In this document: piece after piece, positions 16,655 to 24,075 of the stretch
How the letters are laid out: each line of letters opens with the position of its first letter
Position numbering within the stretch: the first letter of the stretch is position 1
DNA from: Bacillaceae bacterium SAS-127
GTDB lineage: Bacteria > Bacillota > Bacilli > Bacillales > Domibacillaceae
Assembly (NCBI GenBank): GCA_002261155.1
Contig: NKXN01000012.1
Location: 1 to 41,845, forward strand
DNA length: 41,845 nt
Direction of reading: 5' to 3'
The notes under the pieces: generated by a model
Seen by the model: only the letters and a program-made list of their open reading frames with translations
Told to the model about the DNA's origin: nothing
Database searches by the model: none
Program-made: the position numbers and the translations under genes

Positions 16655-17368
16655 ATGTTAAGCATTATTGCTGCTTTATCCTATTTAACAAAAGAACTAA
16701 TCTTTTTCGTCTCGTATGTCAAAAACAACGCCTTTCCCCAGCCATTATCGGCGGCCGATGAAAAAATGTATTTAGCAAACATGGCCGCAGGTGATTCAGA
16801 AGCAAGAAATAAATTAATTGAGCATAATTTAAGACTCGTGGCACACATCGTCAAAAAATTTGAAAACACCGGGGAAGATGCAGAAGACTTGATTTCTATT
16901 GGCACGATCGGCTTAATTAAAGCAATTGAAAGCTATTCCGATGGCAAAGGAACGAAACTGGCCACTTATGCCGCTCGTTGTATCGAAAATGAAATCTTGA
17001 TGCATCTTCGTGCTTTAAAGAAAACGAAAAAAGAAGTTTCCCTCCAAGACCCGATCGGACATGACAAAGAAGGAAACGAAATCAACCTGCTCGACATTTT
17101 AAAATCGACCGATGAAGACGTACTTGACCACATTCTTTTATCGATCGAACTTAAAAAAGTGCTAAAATTTTTAAGCGTATTAGACGAACGCGAACAAGAA
17201 GTCATCATCGCCCGCTTCGGACTCAACCAAGGCGATGAACAAACCCAACGAGAAATCGCCAAACAACTCGGTATCTCTCGCAGCTACGTCTCCCGCATCG
17301 AAAAACGAGCCCTCATGAAAATGTTTCACGAATTCTATAAAGAAGAGAAAGGAGAGAAAGGAGAATAA
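16655..17368 (+). CDS. sigK: RNA polymerase sigma factor K (pro-sigma-K), uninterrupted
   Basis: Sigma-K directs late mother-cell transcription (coat, lysis). The 237-residue product begins with a hydrophobic 20-residue pro-sequence ending FFVS followed by [12 protein letters not shown]. Cleavage by SpoIVFB is expected after S20. Region 2 ([48 protein letters not shown]) and region 4 ([20 protein letters not shown]) are intact. The gene is continuous, unlike B. subtilis where the skin element splits it. AAGGAGGAGCG precedes the ATG. CATATATT at 16613-16620 could be a sigma-E-type -10, but the -35 is poor. Repeat elements begin directly after the stop. Confidence 0.96.
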   Translation: MLSIIAALSYLTKELIFFVSYVKNNAFPQPLSAADEKMYLANMAAGDSEARNKLIEHNLRLVAHIVKKFENTGEDAEDLISIGTIGLIKAIESYSDGKGTKLATYAARCIENEILMHLRALKKTKKEVSLQDPIGHDKEGNEINLLDILKSTDEDVLDHILLSIELKKVLKFLSVLDEREQEVIIARFGLNQGDEQTQREIAKQLGISRSYVSRIEKRALMKMFHEFYKEEKGEKGE

Positions 17369-17486
17369 GAAAAGCGGAAGCGGCTGTTTAGACTCAGCAG
17401 ACATCAGGCGGACTGTCTAAGTGGCGTTCTTTGCCACATAGACGTGACGATTTATGTCCGAGAGTCTAGCCGCTGGAGCTGGACAA
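17369..17486 (+). repeat. Structured intergenic repeat, type A copy 1
   Basis: The element begins directly after the sigK stop with GAAAAGCGGAAGCGG and ends CTGGAGCTGGACAA. The ends pair (AGCGGCT...AGACTC with GAGAGTCT...AGCCGCT), inner arms pair, and the tip is GTGGC-7 nt-GCCAC. It is clearly homologous to the copy at 33379-33504, with paired changes in the stems. No coding capacity is evident. Confidence 0.85.
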
Positions 17487-17637
17487 AGGAAAAGCGAAAG
17501 GCGCCGTTTAGCGACGTATGGATTGGAATGGTCTGAACGAGATAAAGGAAACACGATGAACGAGAGTGAATCGATGTTGACTTATCGCAAGGAGGATCAT
17601 GGAAATCCACTAGTCGCTGGCGCCTAGAGCTGGACAA
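17487..17637 (+). repeat. Structured intergenic repeat, type B copy 1
   Basis: It starts GGAAAAGCGAAAGGCGCC and ends GGCGCCTAGAGCTGGACAA. AGGCGCC pairs with GGCGCCT and AGCGAC with GTCGCT. The centre (GATAAAGGAAACA, GAATCGATGTTGACTTATCG, CAAGGAGGAT) is nearly identical to the copy at 33077-33229. Confidence 0.85.
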
Positions 17638-17753
17638 GAAAAGCGGAGACGACTGTTTAGACACGACAAGCAAATGTTCTGGCGCTGAAAAGACGATAGT
17701 CTTGCAAGCGACAGGTTATTTGACTCGAGTGTCTAGGAGACGCAGCTGGACAA
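17638..17753 (+). repeat. Structured intergenic repeat, type C
   Basis: It shares the GAAAAGCGGA left end with ACTGTTTAGAC, and the CAGCTGGACAA right end. TAGACAC pairs with GTGTCTA near the ends, but the centre differs from types A and B. It directly abuts its neighbours. Confidence 0.7.
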
Positions 17754-17830
17754 GAAAAGCGGAAAGTGCCGTTCATCGGCGACAAGCAAAACGCAAGCAG
17801 GCTAGAAGGTTGCTCTTTAACCTTTTAGTC
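17754..17830 (+). repeat. Truncated repeat (left end only) with hairpin
   Basis: The left end GAAAAGCGGAAAGTGCCGTTCATCGG is recognisable, but there is no AGCTGGACAA right end. A 10-bp stem, CTAGAAGGTT with AACCTTTTAG, lies at about 17802-17828. The element grades into unique AT-rich DNA, which shows nothing else recognisable up to 17976. Confidence 0.55.
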
Positions 17831-17976
17831 AGCTCGGATTTATAATACACACTAAATTTTTATTACATCAGTATACACTCTTGGATGAATTTCTAAAGCA
17901 TAAGAAGAGACATTTTTAAATTCAACTTCATATAAACTGAAATTCATTAACAAATCAAACTAAAATTAGAAACTAC

Positions 17977-18053
17977 AAAAATATTACTATTAATACTTTT
18001 TTAGTAGACCACTAGTAATATTTTTCTTTATTTTCAAAATAAAGAAAAATATT
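17977..18053. repeat. Two overlapping long palindromes upstream of the metalloprotease gene
   Basis: AAAAATATTACTA (17977-17989) is a perfect 13-bp partner of 18013-18025. Bases 18017-18034 are also a perfect 18-bp partner of 18036-18053 around a single central C. Because 18017-18025 belongs to both stems, the two folds exclude each other. They lie 46 bp before the metalloprotease start. Confidence 0.75.
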
Positions 18054-18098
18054 TAAATTTTCCGTGTTAAGATTTAAGTAAAAAAGAGAGGTGATTTT

Positions 18099-18665
18099 AT
18101 GAAAATTTCAGGATTTCTGTTTGCTTGTGCTTTAATTTTTAGTTCTTTGTTTTCTTCACAAGCTTCTGCCCATACGGTTACGGACAACGGAAGCGAAAAC
18201 AGAGGGTGGGTGCATAATACACACACAGATGATGGAAGAACAACTAAACTTTATTATACTTCCGGTTTGGATCAATTTTGGAAAGATAGAATGAACTATG
18301 GAAGAGGATATTTCCACACAGAATCGAGTCAAAAACTAACAGCTGAAAATTGGGCTTCATCAGCCACAGGGAATTATGTAACACAACAAAGAAATGACGA
18401 TGCAACTTATGTGGCGAAAACTCAGTCAAGGGTTTCTGGTCAACATAAATTACAATGGTCTATATGGTTTAACAGCAAATATAATCCATACTATACACCA
18501 TCTGATTGGAATAGAATCGCCCAACATGAGTTAGGACATGTATTTGGACTAGGTGACTTATACAAAGGCTATAATTCTAGTCGTTTAATGTATTGGCAGG
18601 CTGGAAATTATGCAGGATTAACTGAAAATGAAAAAATAGGGCTTAAAATAATCTGGGGGTATTAA
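18099..18665 (+). CDS. Secreted snapalysin-like zinc metalloprotease
   Basis: The 188-residue precursor has a Sec signal peptide (residues 1-24, ending ASA before HTVTDN). The mature part contains HELGHVFGLGD (H143, E144, H147, D153), the HExxHxxGxxD zinc motif seen in snapalysin-type metzincins with Asp as third ligand. A downstream SRLMYW (M164) is a plausible Met-turn. It is therefore probably a secreted peptidase; substrate unknown. The start has AGAGAGGTGAT upstream. It is AT-rich with short flanking context unlike the neighbouring core genes, and its stop is 2 bp before the lipoprotein gene, so the two are probably translated together. Confidence 0.8.
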   Translation: MKISGFLFACALIFSSLFSSQASAHTVTDNGSENRGWVHNTHTDDGRTTKLYYTSGLDQFWKDRMNYGRGYFHTESSQKLTAENWASSATGNYVTQQRNDDATYVAKTQSRVSGQHKLQWSIWFNSKYNPYYTPSDWNRIAQHELGHVFGLGDLYKGYNSSRLMYWQAGNYAGLTENEKIGLKIIWGY

Positions 18666-18667
18666 AA

Positions 18668-19228
18668 ATGAATAAAAAAGTCAAATATACGCTTACAAGC
18701 GGAATTTTGTCTCTTGTTTTCAGCATAGGCTTAATAGGATGCTCTAACTCACAAAGCCAAGATTCCAATAAAGACGATCAATCTCAAAAAGAAGTGTCCG
18801 TTAAGGAAAACTCTTCTGAAGTAAAAAAGCAAATTGAGGGAACATTTCCTTCATACACTTTGGAAGAATTAAATGAGAAGGCTACAGTAATTGTAGAAGG
18901 GATGCCTACTAAAGTAATTGATAGCTATGAAAAAGAGGGATCAGCCTTCACTAAATACAGCTTTAAAGTCACTAAATTGCATAAAGGGGATATTGATGAT
19001 AATAAAGAAATTACTCTATTACAAGATGGAAATAAAGAACATGAATTTGCTGATCATCCATTAATGGAACTAAATAAAAAATACGTCCTTTTCCTTGAGA
19101 AAAGCCCTACAGGAAATTTGATTATGGTTGGAGGACCTGAAGGGAAATATGAATATAAAGAAAATGAAAAGATATTTGAAAACATAGGACATGAAAAATT
19201 AAACAACCACTTAGAAAAAGCTGAATAA
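18668..19228 (+). CDS. Putative lipoprotein of unknown function, paired with metalloprotease
   Basis: The 186-residue product has a lipoprotein signal peptide with lipobox LIGC (C25), then a Ser/Gln/Asp/Lys-rich linker (26-57) and a compact domain from about 60 (FPSYTLEELNEKATVIVEG) to the end. The domain alternates short strands with charged turns. I recognise no catalytic residues. It starts 2 bp after the metalloprotease stop, with GGGGGT overlapping that gene's last codons. Anchored outside the membrane, it could be an inhibitor, immunity or chaperone partner for the protease; this is inference from pairing only. Confidence 0.75.
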   Translation: MNKKVKYTLTSGILSLVFSIGLIGCSNSQSQDSNKDDQSQKEVSVKENSSEVKKQIEGTFPSYTLEELNEKATVIVEGMPTKVIDSYEKEGSAFTKYSFKVTKLHKGDIDDNKEITLLQDGNKEHEFADHPLMELNKKYVLFLEKSPTGNLIMVGGPEGKYEYKENEKIFENIGHEKLNNHLEKAE

Positions 19229-19240
19229 AATTATCTTTTG

Positions 19241-19267
19241 GACTCCTCGATAGCGTGGAGTTTTTTT
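19241..19267 (+). terminator. Terminator of the protease-lipoprotein pair
   Basis: ACTCCTCG (19242-19249) pairs with CGTGGAGT (19254-19261) with one mismatch, followed by seven Ts. Confidence 0.75.
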
Positions 19268-19407
19268 CTTGTAGGCAAGCTTAGCTCAGCCATTGTTGGG
19301 TGGATAGAACCAAAGCCTATGTCACCATAGTTTTCACGCTAATCCTGCTTTCTGAATACTCCCCTTCAAATGGTCTAAAATTAATATACTCACTTTTAAG
19401 GTCGTCA

Positions 19408-19442
19408 ATTAAAAAACCCGGCTGAGCGCTCTCAGCCGGACG
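19408..19442 (-). terminator. Terminator of the 23-codon peptide gene
   Basis: On the minus strand CCGGCTGAG and CTCAGCCGG form a 9-bp GC-rich stem with a 4-nt loop, followed by GTTTTTT. It begins a few bases after the peptide stop. The plus strand lacks a T-run here. Confidence 0.85.
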
Positions 19443-19450
19443 TTAACACA

Positions 19451-19522
19451 TTAGTCAATAGACACAGAAATCATTACACCTGTGATTGTTGCAAGTAATA
19501 AGCCCATAATCATCATAACCAT
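19451..19522 (-). CDS. Candidate 23-residue hydrophobic peptide
   Basis: ATG at 19522 is preceded by CGGGAGTGAT with a 5-bp spacer. The peptide MVMMIMGLLLATITGVMISV ends in SID. It is almost wholly hydrophobic, so it should insert in the membrane as one helix. A strong terminator follows immediately and nothing else on this strand would use it, supporting a real short transcript. Upstream, TGGTACATT resembles an extended -10, and a small palindrome ATTAGTTACTAAT lies between it and the start. It could be a membrane regulatory peptide or a small toxin-like protein; I know no matching family. Confidence 0.5.
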   Translation of the reverse strand: MVMMIMGLLLATITGVMISVSID

Positions 19523-19608
19523 TCGCTATCACTCCCGAAACATTAGTTACTAATAATGTACCACATTTCGGTCATTTTGTAGCAGGCTTCTCACAAATTC
19601 TTCACATT

Positions 19609-20310
19609 TTATGCTTTTGCTAATTGCTCGACCATTTTCATAACCAATTGAGAAGAATGAAGAGCCGCTTTCGGTAAAAATTGATCAAACGAGATATTGG
19701 ATTCTTTGCCAGCAATATCAGACAATGAGCGGATGATCACAAATGGCGTGCCGAATTGATGAGCCACTTGAGCAATTGCTGCCGCTTCCATTTCTACCGC
19801 TTGTAAATCGTTAAATTTCGTGCCGATAAATTTCACTCGCTCTGGATCGCTCATAAACGAGTCTCCTGTCGCGATTAAGCCTGCCACGACTTGAATGTCC
19901 TCTTCTGCTTTTGCACAGCTTACAGCGATGTTAAGAAGCTTGTCATCGGCCTGGAACCCAGCAGGCAATTGAGGGACTTGTCCATACTCATAACCAAAAG
20001 CCGTGACATCGACATCATGATGGCGCACTTCTGTAGAAATGACGACATCCCCGACATTTAACTCTGGGTTTAATCCACCAGCTGAGCCAGTGTTAATAAT
20101 GACATCCGGTTGGAAATGCTGAAGCAAAACAGATGTCGTCATCGCTGCATTTACTTTCCCGATGCCAGAACGGAGTAAAACTACTTCTGCTCCATTCATC
20201 GTACCTGTTGTATATTCACTGTTTGCGATCGTCTCTACTTGTTTCACGTCGATATGATCACGCAAGATTGTTACTTCTTCTTCCATCGCACCAATAATAG
20301 CAATTTTCAT
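19609..20310 (-). CDS. mtnN: 5'-methylthioadenosine/S-adenosylhomocysteine nucleosidase
   Basis: MtnN cleaves adenine from methylthioadenosine and S-adenosylhomocysteine in methionine salvage and autoinducer-2 precursor formation. I start it at [13 protein letters not shown] (20310, 233 aa); the in-frame TTG at 20325 overlaps the Shine-Dalgarno TTGGAGGAAAAG. The nucleoside phosphorylase fold signatures [31 protein letters not shown] and SLSDIAG (catalytic Asp) are all present. In B. subtilis it is followed by yrrT, mccA and mccB; none are here, so it appears to stand alone. Confidence 0.96.
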   Translation of the reverse strand: MKIAIIGAMEEEVTILRDHIDVKQVETIANSEYTTGTMNGAEVVLLRSGIGKVNAAMTTSVLLQHFQPDVIINTGSAGGLNPELNVGDVVISTEVRHHDVDVTAFGYEYGQVPQLPAGFQADDKLLNIAVSCAKAEEDIQVVAGLIATGDSFMSDPERVKFIGTKFNDLQAVEMEAAAIAQVAHQFGTPFVIIRSLSDIAGKESNISFDQFLPKAALHSSQLVMKMVEQLAKA

Positions 20311-20401
20311 CTTCTTTTCCTCCAATTTCGCAAACGCTAATCAATTGACCACTCGAAAATGATCATTTCGCTATATTTTATCATTTTTTCGCAACAATTG
20401 C

Positions 20402-20431
20402 TTGCCATCTCTTCCGTTTATCTTGTATACA
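20402..20431 (+). promoter_or_regulatory. Candidate promoter of yrzA
   Basis: TTGCCA (20402-20407), an 18-bp spacer and TATACA (20426-20431) precede yrzA by about 38 bp. Confidence 0.4.
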
Positions 20432-20468
20432 TAGAAAAAGATGATTCATTTAAAAAGGAGAAAATATC

Positions 20469-20675
20469 ATGCAATTTCATTTAGATTTACTAGAAGACAA
20501 GGTCGAGTTCTTTGAAGCAGCTGATCTCGCTTCTTTAGAAAAAAAGATCGAACAGCAAATCGAGCACAACAAAGCGATTATGCTTAGTGTCTACTCCGTT
20601 TCCCATCAAATGCATATCGATCCCGATGGACATAAATTCTATTCAGCCGTTGTTCATTTTAAGCTAAAAAAATAA
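20469..20675 (+). CDS. yrzA: YrzA-like protein (DUF2536)
   Basis: The 68-residue protein reads MQFHLDLLEDKVEFFEAADL and later NKAIMLSVYSVSHQMH and YSAVVHFKLKK. This matches the small YrzA family of Bacillaceae and its place near mtnN and yrrS. It is soluble and probably alpha/beta. Function unknown. AAAAAGGAGAAAAT precedes the ATG. It is transcribed opposite to its neighbours. Confidence 0.82.
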   Translation: MQFHLDLLEDKVEFFEAADLASLEKKIEQQIEHNKAIMLSVYSVSHQMHIDPDGHKFYSAVVHFKLKK

Positions 20676-20699
20676 GGAGCTCGCTTATGCGAACTCCTT
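20666..20699 (-). terminator. Terminator of yrrS, overlapping the yrzA and yrrS stops
   Basis: AAGGAG-C-TCGC (20674-20684) pairs with GCGA-A-CTCCTT (20689-20699), loop TTAT. A seven-T run follows on the minus strand. The stem includes the yrrS stop codon. Confidence 0.75.
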
Positions 20700-21348
20700 A
20701 AAAACGCCCTTTATCATTTTGTTCAAGCTTGTACATTTTTGTCGGCTTCCATCCTTCGCCATCTACCCAAGTAAGGAATATACGATACGCTTCGTCCGTG
20801 TTGCTTTTTGGTGATACTGTCCCGACCGCATCGTTCGGACCTTTACCTTTTACATACCAAACGACCATATTATCTTGCGTAATACCTGTCGCATAAGAAA
20901 GAGCATCTAGCTTCTCTTGCCAATCCTGAGAATTGCTGTCAAAAGATGAGTTATGCTCACCTGTTTGCGAAGTGCCGACGCCTTTCCAGTTTGGATCGAC
21001 GATTTCTTGCTCTACGTTCGCCTCATCGCTCTCTTTGATGATTTTTTCATCTTTTGGTTCTTTTTCTTCATCATCTTTTTCTTTATCGCTCGGCTCTTCT
21101 TTTTTTTCTTCTTTCTTATCAGTATCGATCATTGCCGTCTTATCTTCTTTATTTTTGTCCGTATTGCTAGCGGTATTTTGCTCAGTTGCCGGTTTCTTTT
21201 CCACCGGCTTTTTCGCTACCTCATCATTTCCACCAGAGAAAATGGTAAATGCAACAACCACAATTAGAAGAACAACCACCGCAATGGCTGTGTTTAATAC
21301 ACGATTGGTTTTTTTTCGTTTTGAATTTCGTTCTGCACGAGTCGCCAT
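20698..21348 (-). CDS. yrrS: YrrS-like membrane protein (DUF1510)
   Basis: The 216-residue protein has a basic N-terminus, one membrane helix (about residues 18-37), a long low-complexity Lys/Glu/Asp segment (about 45-110) and a conserved C-terminal domain (GVGTSQTGEHNSSFDSNSQD onward; WKPTKMYKLEQN). The topology suggests an extracytoplasmic globular domain on a charged tether. In B. subtilis yrrS precedes and overlaps the penicillin-binding gene pbpI (yrrR), which is absent here. Function unknown. An AGGAGAGAAACAAG stretch precedes the ATG. Confidence 0.85.
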   Translation of the reverse strand: MATRAERNSKRKKTNRVLNTAIAVVVLLIVVVAFTIFSGGNDEVAKKPVEKKPATEQNTASNTDKNKEDKTAMIDTDKKEEKKEEPSDKEKDDEEKEPKDEKIIKESDEANVEQEIVDPNWKGVGTSQTGEHNSSFDSNSQDWQEKLDALSYATGITQDNMVVWYVKGKGPNDAVGTVSPKSNTDEAYRIFLTWVDGEGWKPTKMYKLEQNDKGRF

Positions 21349-21423
21349 CTTGTTTCTCTCCTCCCTAATGCATCATTCAACATTTTATCATGACTTTTGC
21401 TTAACATGAAGTCATTTAAACAG

Positions 21424-21460
21424 AAAAAACGCTAAAGATCGATTCCTTTAGCGTTTTTTT
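21424..21460 (-). terminator. Terminator of greA
   Basis: AAACGCTAAAG (21427-21437) pairs with CTTTAGCGTTT (21446-21456), loop 8 nt, with T-runs on both strands. It lies 7 bp beyond the greA stop. Confidence 0.85.
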
Positions 21461-21466
21461 GATTCA

Positions 21467-21943
21467 TTAATTAATTGAAACAATTTTAACAGACATGTCT
21501 CCACCTGGTGTGATAACGTTTACTTCATCGCCCACTCGTTTTCCAATTAGGCTTTTCGCAATTGGAGAATCATTCGAAATCTTTCCTTCAAATGGATCTG
21601 CTTCTGCACTACCAACAATTGTATAGGCCTCTTCTTCACCATCTGGCAATTCAACGAATACAACCGTTTTCCCTAAAGAAACAACACTTGGGTCCACTGA
21701 ATTTTCTTCAATAATTTTCGCATTGCGGATCATTGTCTCTAATGTACCGATACGACCCTCAACGAATGCTTGCTCTTCCTTCGCTGAATCGTATTCAGAG
21801 TTCTCGGATAAGTCACCAAAACTACGAGCGATCTTAATTCTTTCTACCACTTCTTTACGTTTTACTGATTTTAAATGTTCAAGTTCCTGTTCTAACTTTG
21901 CTTTTCCCTCTTCTGTCATAGGGTATACTTTTTCTGCTGGCAA
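21467..21943 (-). CDS. greA: Transcription elongation factor GreA
   Basis: GreA rescues backtracked RNA polymerase by stimulating transcript cleavage. I place the start at TTG 21943 (158 aa): [20 protein letters not shown] aligns with the usual N-terminus, and AAAAGGAGTGG lies eight bases upstream. A frame opening 19 codons further up would give an atypical N-terminus, although the ATG at 21964 also has an AGGAAGG. The coiled-coil tip carries the acidic residues ([17 protein letters not shown]), and the C-terminal FKBP-like domain ends [14 protein letters not shown]. An MITE-like element lies between it and udk. Confidence 0.94.
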   Translation of the reverse strand: MPAEKVYPMTEEGKAKLEQELEHLKSVKRKEVVERIKIARSFGDLSENSEYDSAKEEQAFVEGRIGTLETMIRNAKIIEENSVDPSVVSLGKTVVFVELPDGEEEAYTIVGSAEADPFEGKISNDSPIAKSLIGKRVGDEVNVITPGGDMSVKIVSIN

Positions 21944-22003
21944 GTCCCTTCCACTCCTTTTCATCTTGCTGCCTTCCTGTTTTAGGAAAGCAAAAAACAT
22001 CAG

Positions 22004-22112
22004 CAGGCTGCCTCAAAAGCGTCTGCTCCCGAAAAAACATTATATAATGAAAATATTCTTCATTACATAAGCTTGATGCGGGTAACGACCCTTTACTATT
22101 GAGACAGCCCTG
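22004..22112. repeat. MITE-like element with imperfect terminal inverted repeats
   Basis: CAGGCTGCCTCA (22004-22015) and TGAGACAGCCCTG (22100-22112) are imperfect inverted ends about 109 bp apart, resembling GGGCTGTCTCA-type ends of some insertion sequences. Inside are ATTATATAAT (22039-22048), a possible minus-strand -10 for greA, and a GGGT/ACCC hairpin. No transposase is encoded. Confidence 0.5.
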
Positions 22113-22147
22113 TTTCTTAAAGATTATGTCTGTTTCATAAAAAGATA

Positions 22148-22783
22148 CTATAAAATAGCATTTTGTTCAAGAATTGTTTGAATTTTAGTCACAACAAGGT
22201 CGATGGCGACATGATTTTGGCCGCCTTCAGGAATAATAATATCGGCATAACGCTTTGTCGGTTCGATAAATTGATTATGCATTGGCCGAACGACTTGAAT
22301 ATACTGATCGACTACTGACTCAAACGTCCGCCCACGCTCTTGAATATCACGCATCATCCGACGAATGATGCGAATGTCAGCATCAGTATCGACAAACAGT
22401 TTGATATCCATTAAATCGCGCAACCTCGGATCTTCTAGCACAAGAATACCTTCTAGTATAATAACATTCTTTGGCTCCATCACAATTGTTTCTGTTGAGC
22501 GTGTATGTTGAACGTAATCATACACAGGCTTTTCGATCGATTTGTATTGTAATAACTGATTGACGTGTTCAATTAATAAATCGTTATCGAAGGCGAATGG
22601 ATGATCATAATTCGTATTTAATCGCTCTTCAAACGGCAAATGACTTTGATCTTTATAATAATAATCTTGTTCAATGATCATGACCGAATGACCTTTAAAA
22701 AATTCATCAATCGTTTTTGTCACACTTGTTTTCCCGGAGCCGGACCCTCCGGCGATTCCGATGACTACTGGTTTTTGCTCCAT
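22148..22783 (-). CDS. udk: Uridine kinase
   Basis: Udk phosphorylates uridine and cytidine in pyrimidine salvage. The 211-residue protein has the P-loop [12 protein letters not shown] (about 9-20), EQDYYYKDQ with the substrate-site Asp, NYDHPFAFD, and [16 protein letters not shown]. It starts 5 bp after the yrrO stop, as in B. subtilis, so it belongs to the trmR-yrrN-yrrO-udk unit and perhaps continues into greA. Confidence 0.96.
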   Translation of the reverse strand: MEQKPVVIGIAGGSGSGKTSVTKTIDEFFKGHSVMIIEQDYYYKDQSHLPFEERLNTNYDHPFAFDNDLLIEHVNQLLQYKSIEKPVYDYVQHTRSTETIVMEPKNVIILEGILVLEDPRLRDLMDIKLFVDTDADIRIIRRMMRDIQERGRTFESVVDQYIQVVRPMHNQFIEPTKRYADIIIPEGGQNHVAIDLVVTKIQTILEQNAIL

Positions 22784-22788
22784 TGGTC

Positions 22789-24063
22789 TTACTCTAGCCC
22801 CTTTCGCATCATGTTGTCTCGATACACGGGTTGATCCACTTTAAAGCGTACGATTTGCAGTGGGTGACGAGCGGCATCTAGCTCATTACCATCTTCGTCC
22901 CACACTTGATCAATTACCTGTGTAAAATTCTCAATTTCCGGTCCAAAAAATTCTACTTCGTCTCCTGGACGGAAAAAGTTACGTTGTTGCAATGTGACCA
23001 TTTGTGTTTCTGCGTCATAATCCAACACTAAACCGACAAAATCATGTGTCGCTTTTTTGCCATGAACACCGAATAATTGTTCATTCGCACCAGGTGTTCC
23101 TTGGAAGAAGGCTGGAGCCGCTGGTCGATTGGCACATTTATCTAGCTCGTCTAACCATTCTTGCTTCACTTTAAAGTTTTCTGGGTCCGCACAATAGGCA
23201 TCAATAATTTGGCGATATACGCTAACGACAGTAGCAACATAATGGATGGATTTCATTCGTCCTTCTACTTTCAAACTGTCAATGCCAAGCTCAATCATTT
23301 GCGGGATCGATTCCACAAGCTTTAAGTCTTTCGGGCTCATGGCAAATGGTGAATCCTCATCAGAAAAGAGCGGATTTTCTCCTTGTTCACCTAATGAATA
23401 TAAGTCGTAATCCCAACGACAAGACTGACAGCAGCCTCCACGGTTCGAATCGCGAGCAGTCATATGATTACTTAACACACAACGACCGGAATAGGCAATA
23501 CACATCGCCCCATGAATGAATGCTTCGATTTCAATATCGACTTTTTCCTTCATTTCACGCATTTCTTCTCCTGTCGTTTCACGGGCAAGCACGACACGGT
23601 GAAGACCTTCATCTTTCCAATATTGAACCGCACGCCAGTTAGATAACGATTGCTGTGTACTTAAATGTACTTCGACTTTTGGCGCGACACGGCGGCATGT
23701 TTCAATGATCAACGGATCAGCTACGATAATCCCAGTTACACCAGCTTCTTGCAATCCGCGCAAATAATCTTCTAGCCCGTCTATATTTTCATTATGAGCA
23801 TAAATATTCGTCGTCACATAAATTTTCGCTCCGTACTTGTTAGCAAATTCCACCCCTTCTTTCATTTCTTCAAAGGTGAAATTCCCCGCATTTGAGCGAA
23901 GTCCGTATTCTTGTCCGCCGATGTATACAGCGTCCGCTCCGTAATGAACCGCTATTTTTAATTTTTCAAGCGTTCCAGCTGGAGCCAATAATTCAGGTCT
24001 TTTCACAATGACTCGTTTGCCATCAACGATTTTGGAAATTTTATCATTTATGATCGTATCCAC
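22789..24063 (-). CDS. yrrO: YrrO/TrhP2-like U32 peptidase-family tRNA hydroxylation protein
   Basis: This 424-residue U32-family protein carries the full signature [19 protein letters not shown]. Further cysteines in GGCCQSC suggest an iron-sulfur or other metal site. B. subtilis YrrO (TrhP2) acts with YrrN (TrhP1) in prephenate-dependent hydroxylation of U34 in tRNA, the first step to 5-methoxyuridine. It is 12 bp after yrrN and 5 bp before udk. The C-terminal beta domain ([19 protein letters not shown]) is present, so it is full length. Confidence 0.92.
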   Translation of the reverse strand: MDTIINDKISKIVDGKRVIVKRPELLAPAGTLEKLKIAVHYGADAVYIGGQEYGLRSNAGNFTFEEMKEGVEFANKYGAKIYVTTNIYAHNENIDGLEDYLRGLQEAGVTGIIVADPLIIETCRRVAPKVEVHLSTQQSLSNWRAVQYWKDEGLHRVVLARETTGEEMREMKEKVDIEIEAFIHGAMCIAYSGRCVLSNHMTARDSNRGGCCQSCRWDYDLYSLGEQGENPLFSDEDSPFAMSPKDLKLVESIPQMIELGIDSLKVEGRMKSIHYVATVVSVYRQIIDAYCADPENFKVKQEWLDELDKCANRPAAPAFFQGTPGANEQLFGVHGKKATHDFVGLVLDYDAETQMVTLQQRNFFRPGDEVEFFGPEIENFTQVIDQVWDEDGNELDAARHPLQIVRFKVDQPVYRDNMMRKGLE

Positions 24064-24075
24064 ATTAGTTCCTCC

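Noticed and set aside
17600-17625. Mini-ORF with AAGGAGGATC-ATG inside repeat type B
   Set aside because: Only four codons, and the ATG is not kept in the second copy, so translation is unlikely.
17452-17673. 73-codon minus-strand frame in the repeats
   Set aside because: It runs across two adjacent repeat elements and reflects their inverted structure, not a gene.
17369-17830. Possible CRISPR array
   Set aside because: Units differ in length and centre, repeats are not identical, and there are no uniform spacers; homologous single copies occur elsewhere.
19262-19407. Possible gene fragment between the lipoprotein and the small peptide
   Set aside because: Only short frames interrupted by stops; no recognisable similarity, so I list nothing there.
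20933-21409. Plus-strand Ser/Phe-rich frames
   Set aside because: They are the complement of the Lys/Glu-rich low-complexity region of yrrS.
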